Shown here: one piece after another, positions 1 through 8,033 of the stretch | How positions within the stretch are numbered: position 1 is the stretch's first letter | Layout of the letters: each line of letters opens with the position of its first letter | DNA from: a virus | IMG/VR virus record: IMGVR_UViG_3300020446_001207 | Span: 1 to 28,396 of that record | Reading direction: 5' to 3' (one strand) | Length of the DNA stretch: 28,396 nt | Made by a program: the position numbers and the translations under genes | The notes under the pieces: model-generated | Seen by the model: only the letters and a program-made list of their open reading frames with translations | Told to the model about the DNA's origin: nothing | The model's database searches: none

Positions 1-198
1 CTCTGTTGGCCTGTGATCTTTACGATCTGATCTGGCGTATGGCCAGCAATAACTACAACGATAGTTGCAAAAGCGGCCAAGAAGCCAACTAACAGTAAAC
101 AAATCTCTGTATAAAAGCGTCCTCTGTCCGACTTGTACAATGTCGTCAAAAGGAATTTTAGAAAAGTCATAGTTACTCCATTTTAAATTTTCAGACAT
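1..198 (-). CDS. Radical SAM protein, 5' end only (cut by left window edge)
   Basis: Reading the minus strand from an ATG at 198-196 gives 66 open codons that run off the left edge. Residues 44-51 are C-N-Y-R-C-S-Y-C, the CxxxCxxC motif that binds the [4Fe-4S] cluster of radical SAM enzymes, which cleave S-adenosylmethionine to a 5'-deoxyadenosyl radical. The motif is preceded by a short hydrophobic strand (FTVSWLLGRF), as expected for beta-1 of the partial TIM barrel. There is no N-terminal cysteine module before it, unlike most of the other radical SAM proteins here. The start codon has no Shine-Dalgarno sequence close by and lies about 6 nt below a perfect sigma70-type -10 box, so the mRNA may be leaderless. 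Substrate unknown. The family call is firm; everything beyond the first 66 residues is unseen. Confidence 0.85.
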   Translation of the reverse strand, partial: MSENLKWSNYDFSKIPFDDIVQVGQRTLLYRDLFTVSWLLGRFCNYRCSYCWPYARSDRKDHRPTE

Positions 199-203
199 AG
201 TTT

Positions 204-232
204 ATTATAACTTCGTTCGGTTCCTTTGTCAA
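204..232 (-). promoter_or_regulatory. Consensus sigma70-type promoter before the edge radical SAM gene
   Basis: On the minus strand TTGACA (232-227) and TATAAT (209-204) are separated by exactly 17 bp, a perfect match to the bacterial sigma70 consensus in both boxes. Transcription would begin near 197-198, essentially at the ATG of the edge gene. The TGA stop of the upstream nitroreductase-like gene (231-229) lies inside the -35 box, so promoter and coding sequence are interlocked. The box sequences and spacing are seen directly; promoter activity is inferred. Confidence 0.8.
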
Positions 233-879
233 ATTATTAATTTTCTAGGAATAATTTTTTCATAGTGTTCACTATAAAATTTTCCGTCTGTATGTTTCTT
301 ACGATCTTGATACAAAGGATATCCAACTCCTAACATTACTTCAAGATCATATTTGTTTATTTTGTATGGTGATAGTATGTCTGGAAGGGCATCATGATCT
401 ATACAACGACAAAATCCAGTTTTCATTCCTATACTGTGTGCGGCTATACCAATAGCACTAGCTGATACTCCTATTTCTAAATTAGTCGTTACTCGATAAT
501 ATTGATCATCTGCTGGGCGACCTTTTTCTCTTTCTTCTCTCATTTTTGATTTTCTCTGTTTTCTTTTAATAAAAAATAAAAATAACAAATTAGCATCTGT
601 TTGTGGATTTTGTGTCCGACCTTCTTTTAACATTTTTTTTAATGAGGGTGACATATCTTGGGATTCTTCGGGAGAATTAGTAGCCGCTTTTACAAATTTT
701 TTTATGCTGTCTCTATTTCTTATACACACAATTTCAAATGTATCAAGATTTTGTTTTGTTGGTGTAGCATACCCTATTTCTAAAAGCCATTTTGCAGTAT
801 CGTCTGGCACTGCTTTTTCTAGATTAAAATTTCTTTGACATTTTTGAAATTCATTTACTAAGTCTAACATATCATCCAT
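229..879 (-). CDS. Nitroreductase-family-like flavoprotein (copy 2)
   Basis: 216 residues, about the usual length for the FMN-dependent nitroreductase fold. The N-terminal pattern (R-x-F near residue 17, then an LLEIGYATPT helix followed by QN) matches the family segment that contacts the FMN phosphate and ring. Later come NLEIGVSASAIGIAAHSIGM, the central helix typical of the family, then GFCRCI and LGVGYP, the usual last strand. The family performs NAD(P)H-dependent two-electron reductions, and some members act as dehydrogenases or dehalogenases. It shares the GFC-x-CI and GVGYP segments with the gene at 1563-2195, so the two are paralogues on either side of a 2OG-oxygenase-like gene. Its start overlaps that gene by 8 bases, suggesting coupled translation. 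Substrate unknown; the family call comes from motif pattern only. Confidence 0.72.
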   Translation of the reverse strand: MDDMLDLVNEFQKCQRNFNLEKAVPDDTAKWLLEIGYATPTKQNLDTFEIVCIRNRDSIKKFVKAATNSPEESQDMSPSLKKMLKEGRTQNPQTDANLLFLFFIKRKQRKSKMREEREKGRPADDQYYRVTTNLEIGVSASAIGIAAHSIGMKTGFCRCIDHDALPDILSPYKINKYDLEVMLGVGYPLYQDRKKHTDGKFYSEHYEKIIPRKLII

Positions 880-1561
880 TTTTCAATTCCTCTAATGTTC
901 CTTCGAATTGGATAAGCAAACCCATTTTCCAAGGACCTATAAGTTTTCCTGTACTATGAATATTATTACTATTAAAAACAATCATGTTCCCTGGCGTAAA
1001 ATCATACGCTGTGCCTGTAAGTCCGTAGAATAATTCAGGTGTGTGATTAGCAAAATCTAAATACTCACTATAAAAGTTTGTGTCTATAGGTTGGTCAATG
1101 CAGTCATATACTTTATCATCTTCCCAAGGTGTAAGTGGAACTTTTTTGTTAAAATCAAAATTGCCATTCTTTTTGATATCTTTTCTTTTTCCATACCATG
1201 TCTGTCCAAACCCATTATCAGTGTACTGATCAAAAATTATTAATTTTTGTTTAGGATTGTCTACTTCCAAATGTATTGGAATATTAACGTTCATTAATTG
1301 CCACGGTTCGTCACTGTCTACATGTAAACTATACAAGTTTTTATGTTTGTATATGTTTCCTCCTTGACCTTTATTAGTTTTAAAATACTTGCTAAGTATA
1401 GGATTTAAAACTTCATGTAGGTGCTTCCATGGATTATTAATTTTGACTACGTCAGGATTATTTGTTTTATGAACCTGTAAATCAGGGTTATTATCAAAAA
1501 ACTCTTTTATATATTTGCATACATCTAATGGTATACTATTTTCAAAACAAGTGTGTCGCAT
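872..1561 (-). CDS. 2-oxoglutarate/Fe(II) oxygenase-like protein (copy 2)
   Basis: 229 residues. The facial-triad pattern of Fe(II)/2-oxoglutarate oxygenases is visible as H80-x-D82 (YSLHVDSDE) and a distal H202 in the strand after PGNMIVFNSNN. A basic residue follows at K212, near where the 2OG-binding Arg/Lys is expected. A beta-rich jelly roll fits NVNIPIHLEV and KLIIFDQ. The layout (HxD, IPxHLE strand, HTxELFYG, G-x-MIVF, then distal His) parallels the protein at 3351-4088, suggesting homology. Such enzymes hydroxylate, desaturate or demethylate small molecules, sugars, peptides or nucleobases. One base separates it from the gene upstream, and it overlaps the next by 8 bases. Substrate unknown. 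Confidence 0.68.
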   Translation of the reverse strand: MRHTCFENSIPLDVCKYIKEFFDNNPDLQVHKTNNPDVVKINNPWKHLHEVLNPILSKYFKTNKGQGGNIYKHKNLYSLHVDSDEPWQLMNVNIPIHLEVDNPKQKLIIFDQYTDNGFGQTWYGKRKDIKKNGNFDFNKKVPLTPWEDDKVYDCIDQPIDTNFYSEYLDFANHTPELFYGLTGTAYDFTPGNMIVFNSNNIHSTGKLIGPWKMGLLIQFEGTLEELKNG

Positions 1562-1562
1562 T

Positions 1563-2195
1563 CTAAAACCTATATGTTACTACATCATCTAAATTTGCTC
1601 TTTTATGATTATGTTCCCAAAATACATCTTTCATCGTGTTTGTATTAGGATCTAAATATTTTTCTTCGTTACTAGGATATCCTACGCCCATCATTAAATC
1701 TACAGGGTATTCTAAGTTTAATTTTTTGCCTAATTCTTCCTTACGTTCTATACACTGGCAAAACCCAGTAGCAAATCCTTCTGCTTCTAAAGCAAACATA
1801 AGAGTCATTGCTACAATTCCCATTTCCATATAAATTACTCTGTTATCTTTGTATCCGTGAAAATCATATGCTGTAGGTGACCTATCCAACTTTTTTATTG
1901 CTTTGTTAGCATTTCTCATACTAAAAATTAAAAGGATAGGAGCTAGTGTTTGGGGATTGAAAGGATCGTCATTTACTGTAGTATGTGTGTCTCTTTTTGT
2001 GTGTAAAAAAATTTCTTTTCTTAATTCTTTATCACTATAATCTAACACTGTAATATTGTAAGGCATTCTTTTTTGTTTGCTAGGAACTTTCAATAATGCA
2101 TTATTAACAATATTTTTTATTTTATCTTTGTCTACCTTTCGAGTAGTCCAAGTAAAATTTGTTTTTCTACCTTCAAGCACTGTTTTAAAATCCAT
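1563..2195 (-). CDS. Nitroreductase-family-like flavoprotein (copy 1)
   Basis: 210 residues. The C-terminal half shows the nitroreductase pattern: a hydrophobic helix (VIYMEMGIVAMTLMFALEAEG), then TGFCQCI and MMGVGYP. The N-terminal half is more divergent: RKVDKDKIKNIVNNALLKVPS resembles the usual start helix with a PS-x-x-x-x-xPY turn in place of PS-x-x-N-x-QPW, so the FMN-binding residues may be altered. It is a paralogue of the protein at 229-879. Its ATG overlaps the end of the radical SAM gene upstream by 11 bases. An NAD(P)H- or deazaflavin-dependent reductase or dehydrogenase role is possible, but the divergent N-terminus leaves activity uncertain. Confidence 0.68.
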   Translation of the reverse strand: MDFKTVLEGRKTNFTWTTRKVDKDKIKNIVNNALLKVPSKQKRMPYNITVLDYSDKELRKEIFLHTKRDTHTTVNDDPFNPQTLAPILLIFSMRNANKAIKKLDRSPTAYDFHGYKDNRVIYMEMGIVAMTLMFALEAEGFATGFCQCIERKEELGKKLNLEYPVDLMMGVGYPSNEEKYLDPNTNTMKDVFWEHNHKRANLDDVVTYRF

Positions 2196-3354
2196 AATTA
2201 TTCTCCAAATATTCCACTAGTTCGGGATTAAAATCTTTTATATCTGTGTTATAAAATTTATCTAATTTTTTAGTTGTAGACAAAAACATTTCCCATTGTT
2301 CATTATCATATTTACCCTGTTTTATAAACGTGTTAATTAATCTTGTTGCTTTACTATTATCCTTATTTTTTTCTAGTACCCAATCTTTATAAGATTGCGG
2401 AGCACATTGCAAGGATAGATATTTAGGAAACATTACAAAATCTACAGACGTTTCATATCCTTTTTTATTAATTAAAAAATTTAGTGTTTTACTTAAATGG
2501 TTTGCAGTATATAAACTAATTGTACTATGAATTGCAATATTATTTTCACAATTTAACAAACTTTTATATATTTTTGCATTCTTAAAAACTTGCGTATGAT
2601 CAGCACCAACTCTTTGATAATCATTGCTTTTGTCATATGTATCTAAACTAACATTTATTTCTAACATTTTATATTTGTTTAGTTTTTCTACTATACTTTC
2701 ATTTGGAATGCTTGTGCCATTTGTAGCAATTTCTAAATGTATTTCATTTGGATTAGATCGTTGTTCAATATAGTCTAAAAATTTTAAAAAATTAGGTGAT
2801 ATAAAAGGTTCTCCCCCTAATAACTTGATGTAAACTAATCCTGAAAGATCAAGATTATCAAATTTATCAAAAGTTGGTTCTAACTTTTTATGTACTGTAT
2901 CATTTAAAAATTTATCTCTCGCTTGTAATTTACTGCTAAATTTGCTATCACACATACGGCATTGCAGATTACAAATATTGTCTATACTCATTTCAATATA
3001 TCTAATCTGATCAAAACTATCTGTATAACTGTCTTTTAAAAATTTGGAAAAATCTTCATTAGATCTAATTCTTAATGATCTTCTATTCTTAAAAAATTTT
3101 TTATTTTTTTCTTGTAGATAACACTTTCTGCATTCTGGACGCTGTTTGCCTGCTAACATGTCTTGTCTTAAATTTTTTAGATAAGGAGTGTTCATAGCTT
3201 CAATCCCTTGAGCTTTAATTTTATCTAAATTGACATCTATCACGTCTTCCGTAATTTGGTATCTACAGCATGGTTTTATCTTTTCATCCGGACGTACACA
3301 GAGATGAGTCCATGGTAAAATACAAAAAGCATTATTATCTAAAAAATTTTTCAT
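2185..3354 (-). CDS. Radical SAM protein with N-terminal SPASM/twitch-like module
   Basis: 389 residues. Residues 1-80 hold a cysteine module of SPASM type: C11 in FCILPW, a basic strand ending in C29-C30, then C75-x-x-C78 after an LRQDMLAG helix. Such cysteines usually bind an auxiliary iron-sulfur cluster. The radical SAM core follows with CNLQCRMC at 128-135 and a LLGGEPF segment, the GGE motif that binds the SAM amino group. In classical SPASM proteins this module is C-terminal; here it leads. The start overlaps the stop of the upstream gene in a 4-base ATGA. It is closest in layout to the genes at 9529 and 10881. The reaction is unknown; the family modifies peptides, sugars or cofactors by radical chemistry. 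Confidence 0.88.
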   Translation of the reverse strand: MKNFLDNNAFCILPWTHLCVRPDEKIKPCCRYQITEDVIDVNLDKIKAQGIEAMNTPYLKNLRQDMLAGKQRPECRKCYLQEKNKKFFKNRRSLRIRSNEDFSKFLKDSYTDSFDQIRYIEMSIDNICNLQCRMCDSKFSSKLQARDKFLNDTVHKKLEPTFDKFDNLDLSGLVYIKLLGGEPFISPNFLKFLDYIEQRSNPNEIHLEIATNGTSIPNESIVEKLNKYKMLEINVSLDTYDKSNDYQRVGADHTQVFKNAKIYKSLLNCENNIAIHSTISLYTANHLSKTLNFLINKKGYETSVDFVMFPKYLSLQCAPQSYKDWVLEKNKDNSKATRLINTFIKQGKYDNEQWEMFLSTTKKLDKFYNTDIKDFNPELVEYLENNYGF

Positions 3355-4088
3355 CTATCTACATCAATACTAGCAAAACCTATTATACTTCGTTTATATT
3401 CTGTGCTTACATCAGGCAACATTTTTTCTTTAAGGTACCAACTACTGCTGTGCCATCTGCGTGTATCAAAAACCATTGCAGTGCCTACTTCCCATTTATA
3501 TGCACTATGAAAAACTAAATCTGCATATTCTTTGTAATATTCTGTTCCTGGAGGATTGTATTTTAAAACTTCTTGATCAAAAATATAGTCATCTCTATAA
3601 TGAAATATCTCATCATTATCTTGATACCGCATTTCACCTTTCCTAAATTTTAATTTTCTTGGTATATTGCTTATAGTTTCATAATTAACTGTATAAGGTT
3701 GTTTACATGTCCATTCCAAAGGTATAATTATACCTAATACTACATAACAGTCATGTGTAATAAAATCTTTGTTAGGTTTCCAACTGTTTGGAAAACTTAA
3801 ATAATCCGTATGTAAGCCTGCAGGTTCGCCGCTGTGAAAATACTCCCAAGTCCAATCGTAATCTAATTTAAACTGATTGTTCCAATAATTAACAAGATCT
3901 TCTTTAGTTTTTTTACCAACGCTATTAAATTTATTAAAGTCATTACGTCCACTTTTTTTTGCATCTTTACTTTCATATACACTATTTGCTTCCTGCAAAT
4001 ATTTTAAAGGATCAAAACTTAATTTTACAGACCCGTATTTTGGTCTATGACTTTCGTATTCTTGTAAATTTTTAAAACCATCTTTCAT
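3351..4088 (-). CDS. 2-oxoglutarate/Fe(II) oxygenase-like protein (copy 1)
   Basis: 245 residues. H93-x-D95 (GLHTDYLSF) and H213 (FDTRRWHSSSW) match the HxD...H iron-binding triad. R233 in YKRSIIGF is placed to bind the 2OG carboxylate. Between them lies a beta-rich segment (VVLGIIIPLEW) and an HSAYKWEVGTAMVF strand just before the distal His, as in phytanoyl-CoA-hydroxylase-like folds. The N-terminal 60 residues are charged and unassigned. The start shares one base with the stop of the upstream radical SAM gene, and it overlaps the next radical SAM gene by 4 bases. Likely a hydroxylase or related oxidase in the pathway; substrate unknown. A cupin without oxygenase activity cannot be excluded. 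Confidence 0.7.
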   Translation of the reverse strand: MKDGFKNLQEYESHRPKYGSVKLSFDPLKYLQEANSVYESKDAKKSGRNDFNKFNSVGKKTKEDLVNYWNNQFKLDYDWTWEYFHSGEPAGLHTDYLSFPNSWKPNKDFITHDCYVVLGIIIPLEWTCKQPYTVNYETISNIPRKLKFRKGEMRYQDNDEIFHYRDDYIFDQEVLKYNPPGTEYYKEYADLVFHSAYKWEVGTAMVFDTRRWHSSSWYLKEKMLPDVSTEYKRSIIGFASIDVDR

Positions 4089-5203
4089 TATATTATTTCC
4101 TTGTAAACATCATTCACTTCATAGATACTGCCTGGTCGATTTTTTTCTAATTTAGAAGTCCAATGCATCAATTTTGTTTTAAGAGCAGGATTATATCTTG
4201 CTGACTTAATCATTCTAATTAAATTATTCACCCATGGCACACTTTTATAATTTGTTAAGTATTTTAACTTTTCATTAAGTATATTTGTTGGAATAGCATC
4301 TAGGGTTTGATGTGGTATTCCTTCTACCGGCCATACAGTTACGGTGTTTTTTTCTAAAAACCAAGGTGCCCAATCTTCTAGATTAGGTATGTTATATACA
4401 GTGGCAACAATACTGTATTCTACTTTATCTTTACCTAATACTTCTTCATACACTGCACAGTTTTTTTCTATAGTTGCCCAACTAGCACCATGTCTTATAT
4501 ATTCCATTGTTGGTCCTATTCCATCTAAACTTATTTCTACCCGGAGGTTTTCCCACTTGGATAATTTATCCATCCAGGTTTTGTTTGTATTGGTAGCATT
4601 AGTTGTAAATGATAAATCTAGTGTGTTGTTTAATCCTAAATCGCAACAATAATCTAAAAAATCATAAAGGTCTTGCTGTATACTAGGTTCTCCTCCTACA
4701 ACCATTACTTTTTTTAATTTAGACATATCTAAATTTTTATAATCTTTTACTGGCACACTAATCTCTAATTCTATACCTTGTTCCTTGGCAATCATACTAC
4801 TGTTTTTATAACCGCATGTACGACATTTTAAATTGCATAAATTACTAGGTCTATAATCCAAGTAAAGGATATTACTTAAACCTGGTTGCAAGATATCTTT
4901 ATCTTTCCAACTATCTATTAAATCTTGTACGTGCTCGTCTTGATGCAACAGTATACGTCTACTTAGATTTCCTACTCTTTCGTTTTTTCTACATACTTGA
5001 CAAGATTTTCTATATCCTTTGTGTTTTAACATTTTCTTTTTTATTTTTTGTAAATGTTCGCTATTAATATAATCCTTTATAGAACCTTTATGTATATCTC
5101 CGTTCCATTCACAACAGGGTGTGTTTCCTCCCATAACATTTCCGTGTTGCAGGTTTACCCAAGGAGCCCAACAATATGGCTTATGCACGTTCTTCTCTTT
5201 CAA
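4088..5203 (-). CDS. Radical SAM protein with N-terminal SPASM/twitch-like module, non-ATG start
   Basis: Up to 371 residues. The N-terminal cysteine module is C11 (YCWAPW), C30-C31, then C68-x-x-C71. The radical SAM motif CNLKCRTC is at 123-130 and a VVGGEP segment follows. No ATG precedes the conserved CWAPW segment. The possible starts are TTG at 5203, with AAGGA about 10 bases upstream, or GTG at 5188, which overlaps the TAA of the upstream PLP gene as GTGCATAA. The extent given uses the TTG. A non-ATG start would lower translation relative to neighbours. Function within the family is unknown. Confidence 0.87.
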   Translation of the reverse strand: MKEKNVHKPYCWAPWVNLQHGNVMGGNTPCCEWNGDIHKGSIKDYINSEHLQKIKKKMLKHKGYRKSCQVCRKNERVGNLSRRILLHQDEHVQDLIDSWKDKDILQPGLSNILYLDYRPSNLCNLKCRTCGYKNSSMIAKEQGIELEISVPVKDYKNLDMSKLKKVMVVGGEPSIQQDLYDFLDYCCDLGLNNTLDLSFTTNATNTNKTWMDKLSKWENLRVEISLDGIGPTMEYIRHGASWATIEKNCAVYEEVLGKDKVEYSIVATVYNIPNLEDWAPWFLEKNTVTVWPVEGIPHQTLDAIPTNILNEKLKYLTNYKSVPWVNNLIRMIKSARYNPALKTKLMHWTSKLEKNRPGSIYEVNDVYKEII

Positions 5204-6104
5204 CTTTGTTTAATCCTTTATCAGTACCACGTTCATCAAATACGCCTTCGATTAAAAACCTCAAAGGTGTACGCACACCAAATTGATGTTTACCTTTACC
5301 GTCTTTTAACCAACCTACATGTATACTGTCACTTTCTTCTAAATTAAAATCAGCACAAACTTTTTTATACAAATCTCCATAATTGCTCCACCAATAATCT
5401 GTTCCAAAATGTTTCATTGCTTCTACACCTAACCACATGTCACTTACATTAGCATAGGCAAAATCATTCATAATAGCAACAGGCCCATTGATACGTTCTC
5501 TAGTGTAGCGTATGCCTATACGCTGACTGCCCATTCCTAATGCTTTACTTAAACTTACACTTACACTTTGTATAGCAGGATGTTCTATATCAAACTCAAA
5601 ATTACGACACTGGCCAAACCAAGCACCGTCTATATGAACAGGAATTTGATGAGTGTAACAATGTCCTAACAGCTTGTCAAAATCATTGTGATAATTTGTA
5701 GTGATACAGCTAGGATAACTTACTATGAAAACATCACCTTGTTTAAGGTCACTATAGTGTGTTATTTCGTTTACTTTGAAGTCTGTTAAACGCCTATGAT
5801 ACTTGTATTCTCCCTTATAAACAGCTATATTACGCCCGTGTAGTTGGTGTAACTCATCTAACTGATGCGTTGTGCCCAGTATTGCATCTCGGCGTGTAAA
5901 AGCATCTAAACCTGTGTAACTTATATGTCTATGTGCTTTTATCCATTCATCTATAGTGTTTAAAAAAGTTTCTGTATATGCATGTGGATCTCTTGGATAT
6001 GTTTTCATATCCAAATTTTCTCTAAAGTTTGTAAACTTACTAAGGTACATTGGGCGTTGTCTACGAGTACCTAGCATATCAAATGTTATGTCTTCATACT
6101 TCAT
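5181..6104 (-). CDS. Fold-type-I PLP-dependent enzyme (aminotransferase-like)
   Basis: 307 residues, short for this fold (usually about 370-420). D159 in PVHIDGAWFG fits the aspartate that pairs with the pyridine nitrogen of pyridoxal phosphate. K187 in SVSLSKALGMGSQRIG fits the Schiff-base lysine, 28 residues later as in many members. GTTHQLDELHQLHG (77-90) fits the phosphate-binding and following helix region. Small C-terminal domain elements appear reduced after residue 230. The fold includes aminotransferases, desulfurases, decarboxylases and C-C bond lyases, so the reaction is open. An aminotransferase making an amino sugar or amino acid precursor would suit the neighbouring genes. It overlaps its upstream neighbour by 11 bases and its downstream one by 23. 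Confidence 0.75.
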   Translation of the reverse strand: MKYEDITFDMLGTRRQRPMYLSKFTNFRENLDMKTYPRDPHAYTETFLNTIDEWIKAHRHISYTGLDAFTRRDAILGTTHQLDELHQLHGRNIAVYKGEYKYHRRLTDFKVNEITHYSDLKQGDVFIVSYPSCITTNYHNDFDKLLGHCYTHQIPVHIDGAWFGQCRNFEFDIEHPAIQSVSVSLSKALGMGSQRIGIRYTRERINGPVAIMNDFAYANVSDMWLGVEAMKHFGTDYWWSNYGDLYKKVCADFNLEESDSIHVGWLKDGKGKHQFGVRTPLRFLIEGVFDERGTDKGLNKVEREERA

Positions 6105-7347
6105 ATTGATCTAACCACCGCCATAATTTTTTCCAATCAGTACCTCTACGTTTGTCTATATTGTCTAAAGTAGTTTTTAATGATTTAACCTTTTTTGGTT
6201 CATAAGGTTGTGCATTTACTTTTTTCCAAAAACCTTGAAGAAATCTTATTGTTCTAGGATCTGAATGGTTCTTGATAGAACGTTTGAACTGTTTGTCAAA
6301 AAATCCTTTAGGAAAAACTCCTACGTCCATGCCCGGACGACCACTAGCAAAACTCAAACTATGTTTTACTCGTCTAATTTTATTCCATTCCGCAACTTTT
6401 TTACACAAGTCTGGTAGTGTTTGCATTGTTAAACTAATAATTGTTCCGTGAATAAGTATGCTGATAGAATCGTATTCATTTAGTATTGTTAAAAAATTTT
6501 GTTCCCATTTTTTCATGTCTAATCCTGTTCTTATATATTCTTGCTGAGGACCCCAACAATCAAGACTACATACAATTTCAAAATTTTTAATTTTTCCTGT
6601 CTTCTGTAAATTCACTACTTTATCTAAAAGTTTCCGCATTCTTTTGTTTTCAACTTTTAAATTACTAAAAATTATAAAATTTGTATCAGGACAAGGATTA
6701 TTCTCAAAAAAATCTATATTTTGTTCAAATTCAGGTTGAAAAAAGGGCTCACCGCCTAATATTCTGTATTGAACAATATGCTTTGCATTTTTTTCCATCC
6801 ATTTCCAATGTTGCTTTAACATTTCAGGATACTGTTTTCTGCCTTCTTCCATCTCTTTAAATTCAAGCGGGTGTCTCAAATTAAATTTCTTTTCTTCTAC
6901 TTCCCACACTGTACTATATTCGCCACTGCAATATATACAATTTAAATTGCATAAATTGTTAAAATAAACTTCTACCAATCTAGGTGTCAATTTTATTGCA
7001 TTAGATTTTTCTTCAAGTTCTTTAGGAGCTAACCAATCTGGTTGGTTACTTGCATTTAAGTCCATTCTATCACTATGGCCGCCTGCAAGTTCTATGTCTC
7101 TGCAATACTCACATCCGTCTCCCGGCCATTGACCTTTCTGCATAGTTTGTCTGTGTAATAACTTAGTAGGTGTGTTGTGAAAGTTTTCATAATTTTTTGG
7201 TGTTAATTTATCTGATTTTACTCTATGACAACTATTTGTACTTCCTTCCATGAGTCTGATGGTGCTCCAAGTCCACTTGTACATACAAACAGGATCTTGT
7301 AAATTGTACTTGCTTAAAAATTTTGAATTGTATTTGTTATTTTTCAT
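6094..7347 (-). CDS. Radical SAM protein with divergent N-terminal cysteine module
   Basis: 417 residues. CNLNCIYC at 133-140 is the cluster motif, and ILGGEPFFQP is the SAM-binding GGE segment. The N-terminal module is present but altered: C21 in VCMYKW, a single C40 followed by His where others have a CC pair, and C79-x-x-C82. The loss of one of the paired cysteines may change auxiliary cluster ligation. A conserved-looking region rich in basic and aromatic residues ends the protein (KLWRWLDQYEV). It directly follows the PP-loop ATPase gene, sharing one base, and overlaps the PLP gene by 11. Reaction unknown. Confidence 0.88.
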   Translation of the reverse strand: MKNNKYNSKFLSKYNLQDPVCMYKWTWSTIRLMEGSTNSCHRVKSDKLTPKNYENFHNTPTKLLHRQTMQKGQWPGDGCEYCRDIELAGGHSDRMDLNASNQPDWLAPKELEEKSNAIKLTPRLVEVYFNNLCNLNCIYCSGEYSTVWEVEEKKFNLRHPLEFKEMEEGRKQYPEMLKQHWKWMEKNAKHIVQYRILGGEPFFQPEFEQNIDFFENNPCPDTNFIIFSNLKVENKRMRKLLDKVVNLQKTGKIKNFEIVCSLDCWGPQQEYIRTGLDMKKWEQNFLTILNEYDSISILIHGTIISLTMQTLPDLCKKVAEWNKIRRVKHSLSFASGRPGMDVGVFPKGFFDKQFKRSIKNHSDPRTIRFLQGFWKKVNAQPYEPKKVKSLKTTLDNIDKRRGTDWKKLWRWLDQYEV

Positions 7348-8033
7348 TATGTCAACCTATCAAATCCATACCATCTTTCTAAACAGAAAAAACAGTATCC
7401 ACAGTGTATTGGTTCACCTTTTTTTCTAAAGTATGGTGCAGTTTCACAACTAAAAGTATGCGGATATAATTTTTCCATCATATTATACTTGTCATACAAT
7501 TCTTTTACTGCTTTTTTATCTCCACCTGCAAAAAGAAATCCGCTGTCATCAAAATGAGGATGTGTAATATGAACATCTCTTTCTTTATCTCTGTTATCAA
7601 TTGTATACATTAACCTTGATAACGGGAATCCTAATCTTTCATGATTGTCAGTTACAAATTCTATTAACTTGTCTACTGGTGGATTCATTGTGATTCCACT
7701 GTACATACGGAAAATTTTATCATTTCTATTTGCTAACTTTTGCAAATTTTCTTGACCGTTAACATAATTTTCCATTGAGTGTGGAACTAATTTAGTGTAA
7801 TGTTTATAAGGGCGTTTGCCAGTTAAGTTTGCTACAATTTCAATTATTCTTTTTGCAGACTTGATATAATTATTTTTTAAATCAGTATCAAGTGTAATAC
7901 AAATAATATTGACATCATCTCTATCCTTAAACTTATCACATACTGCATAATAAACAATAGAACTATCAGCACCGCCACTAAGTTTTACAAGTAAATTATG
8001 TTTGCCTGGGGGTAAATCTTCTATTACACTCAT
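7347..8033 (-). CDS. PP-loop ATPase, QueC-like, with C-terminal zinc-type cysteines
   Basis: 228 residues from the chosen ATG. SGGADSS at 19-25 is the PP-loop that binds ATP and adenylates a carbonyl oxygen or similar group. C196, C211, C214 and C217, ending in LERWYGF, closely resemble the zinc site at the C-terminus of QueC (7-cyano-7-deazaguanine synthase). I prefer the ATG at 8033 over that at 8045: it has GGAG six bases upstream and forms an ATGA overlap with the preceding stop, whereas the earlier ATG has no ribosome site. No QueD or classical QueE is visible here, so preQ0 synthesis is not shown. An amide-, nitrile- or thio-forming step on another substrate is equally possible. Confidence 0.8.
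   Translation of the reverse strand: MSVIEDLPPGKHNLLVKLSGGADSSIVYYAVCDKFKDRDDVNIICITLDTDLKNNYIKSAKRIIEIVANLTGKRPYKHYTKLVPHSMENYVNGQENLQKLANRNDKIFRMYSGITMNPPVDKLIEFVTDNHERLGFPLSRLMYTIDNRDKERDVHITHPHFDDSGFLFAGGDKKAVKELYDKYNMMEKLYPHTFSCETAPYFRKKGEPIHCGYCFFCLERWYGFDRLT

Noticed and set aside
7347-8033. Firm assignment of the PP-loop protein as QueC in a 7-deazaguanine DNA modification pathway
   Set aside because: The zinc-site pattern is QueC-like, but QueD, FolE, a classical QueE and a DNA transglycosylase are not visible in the window.
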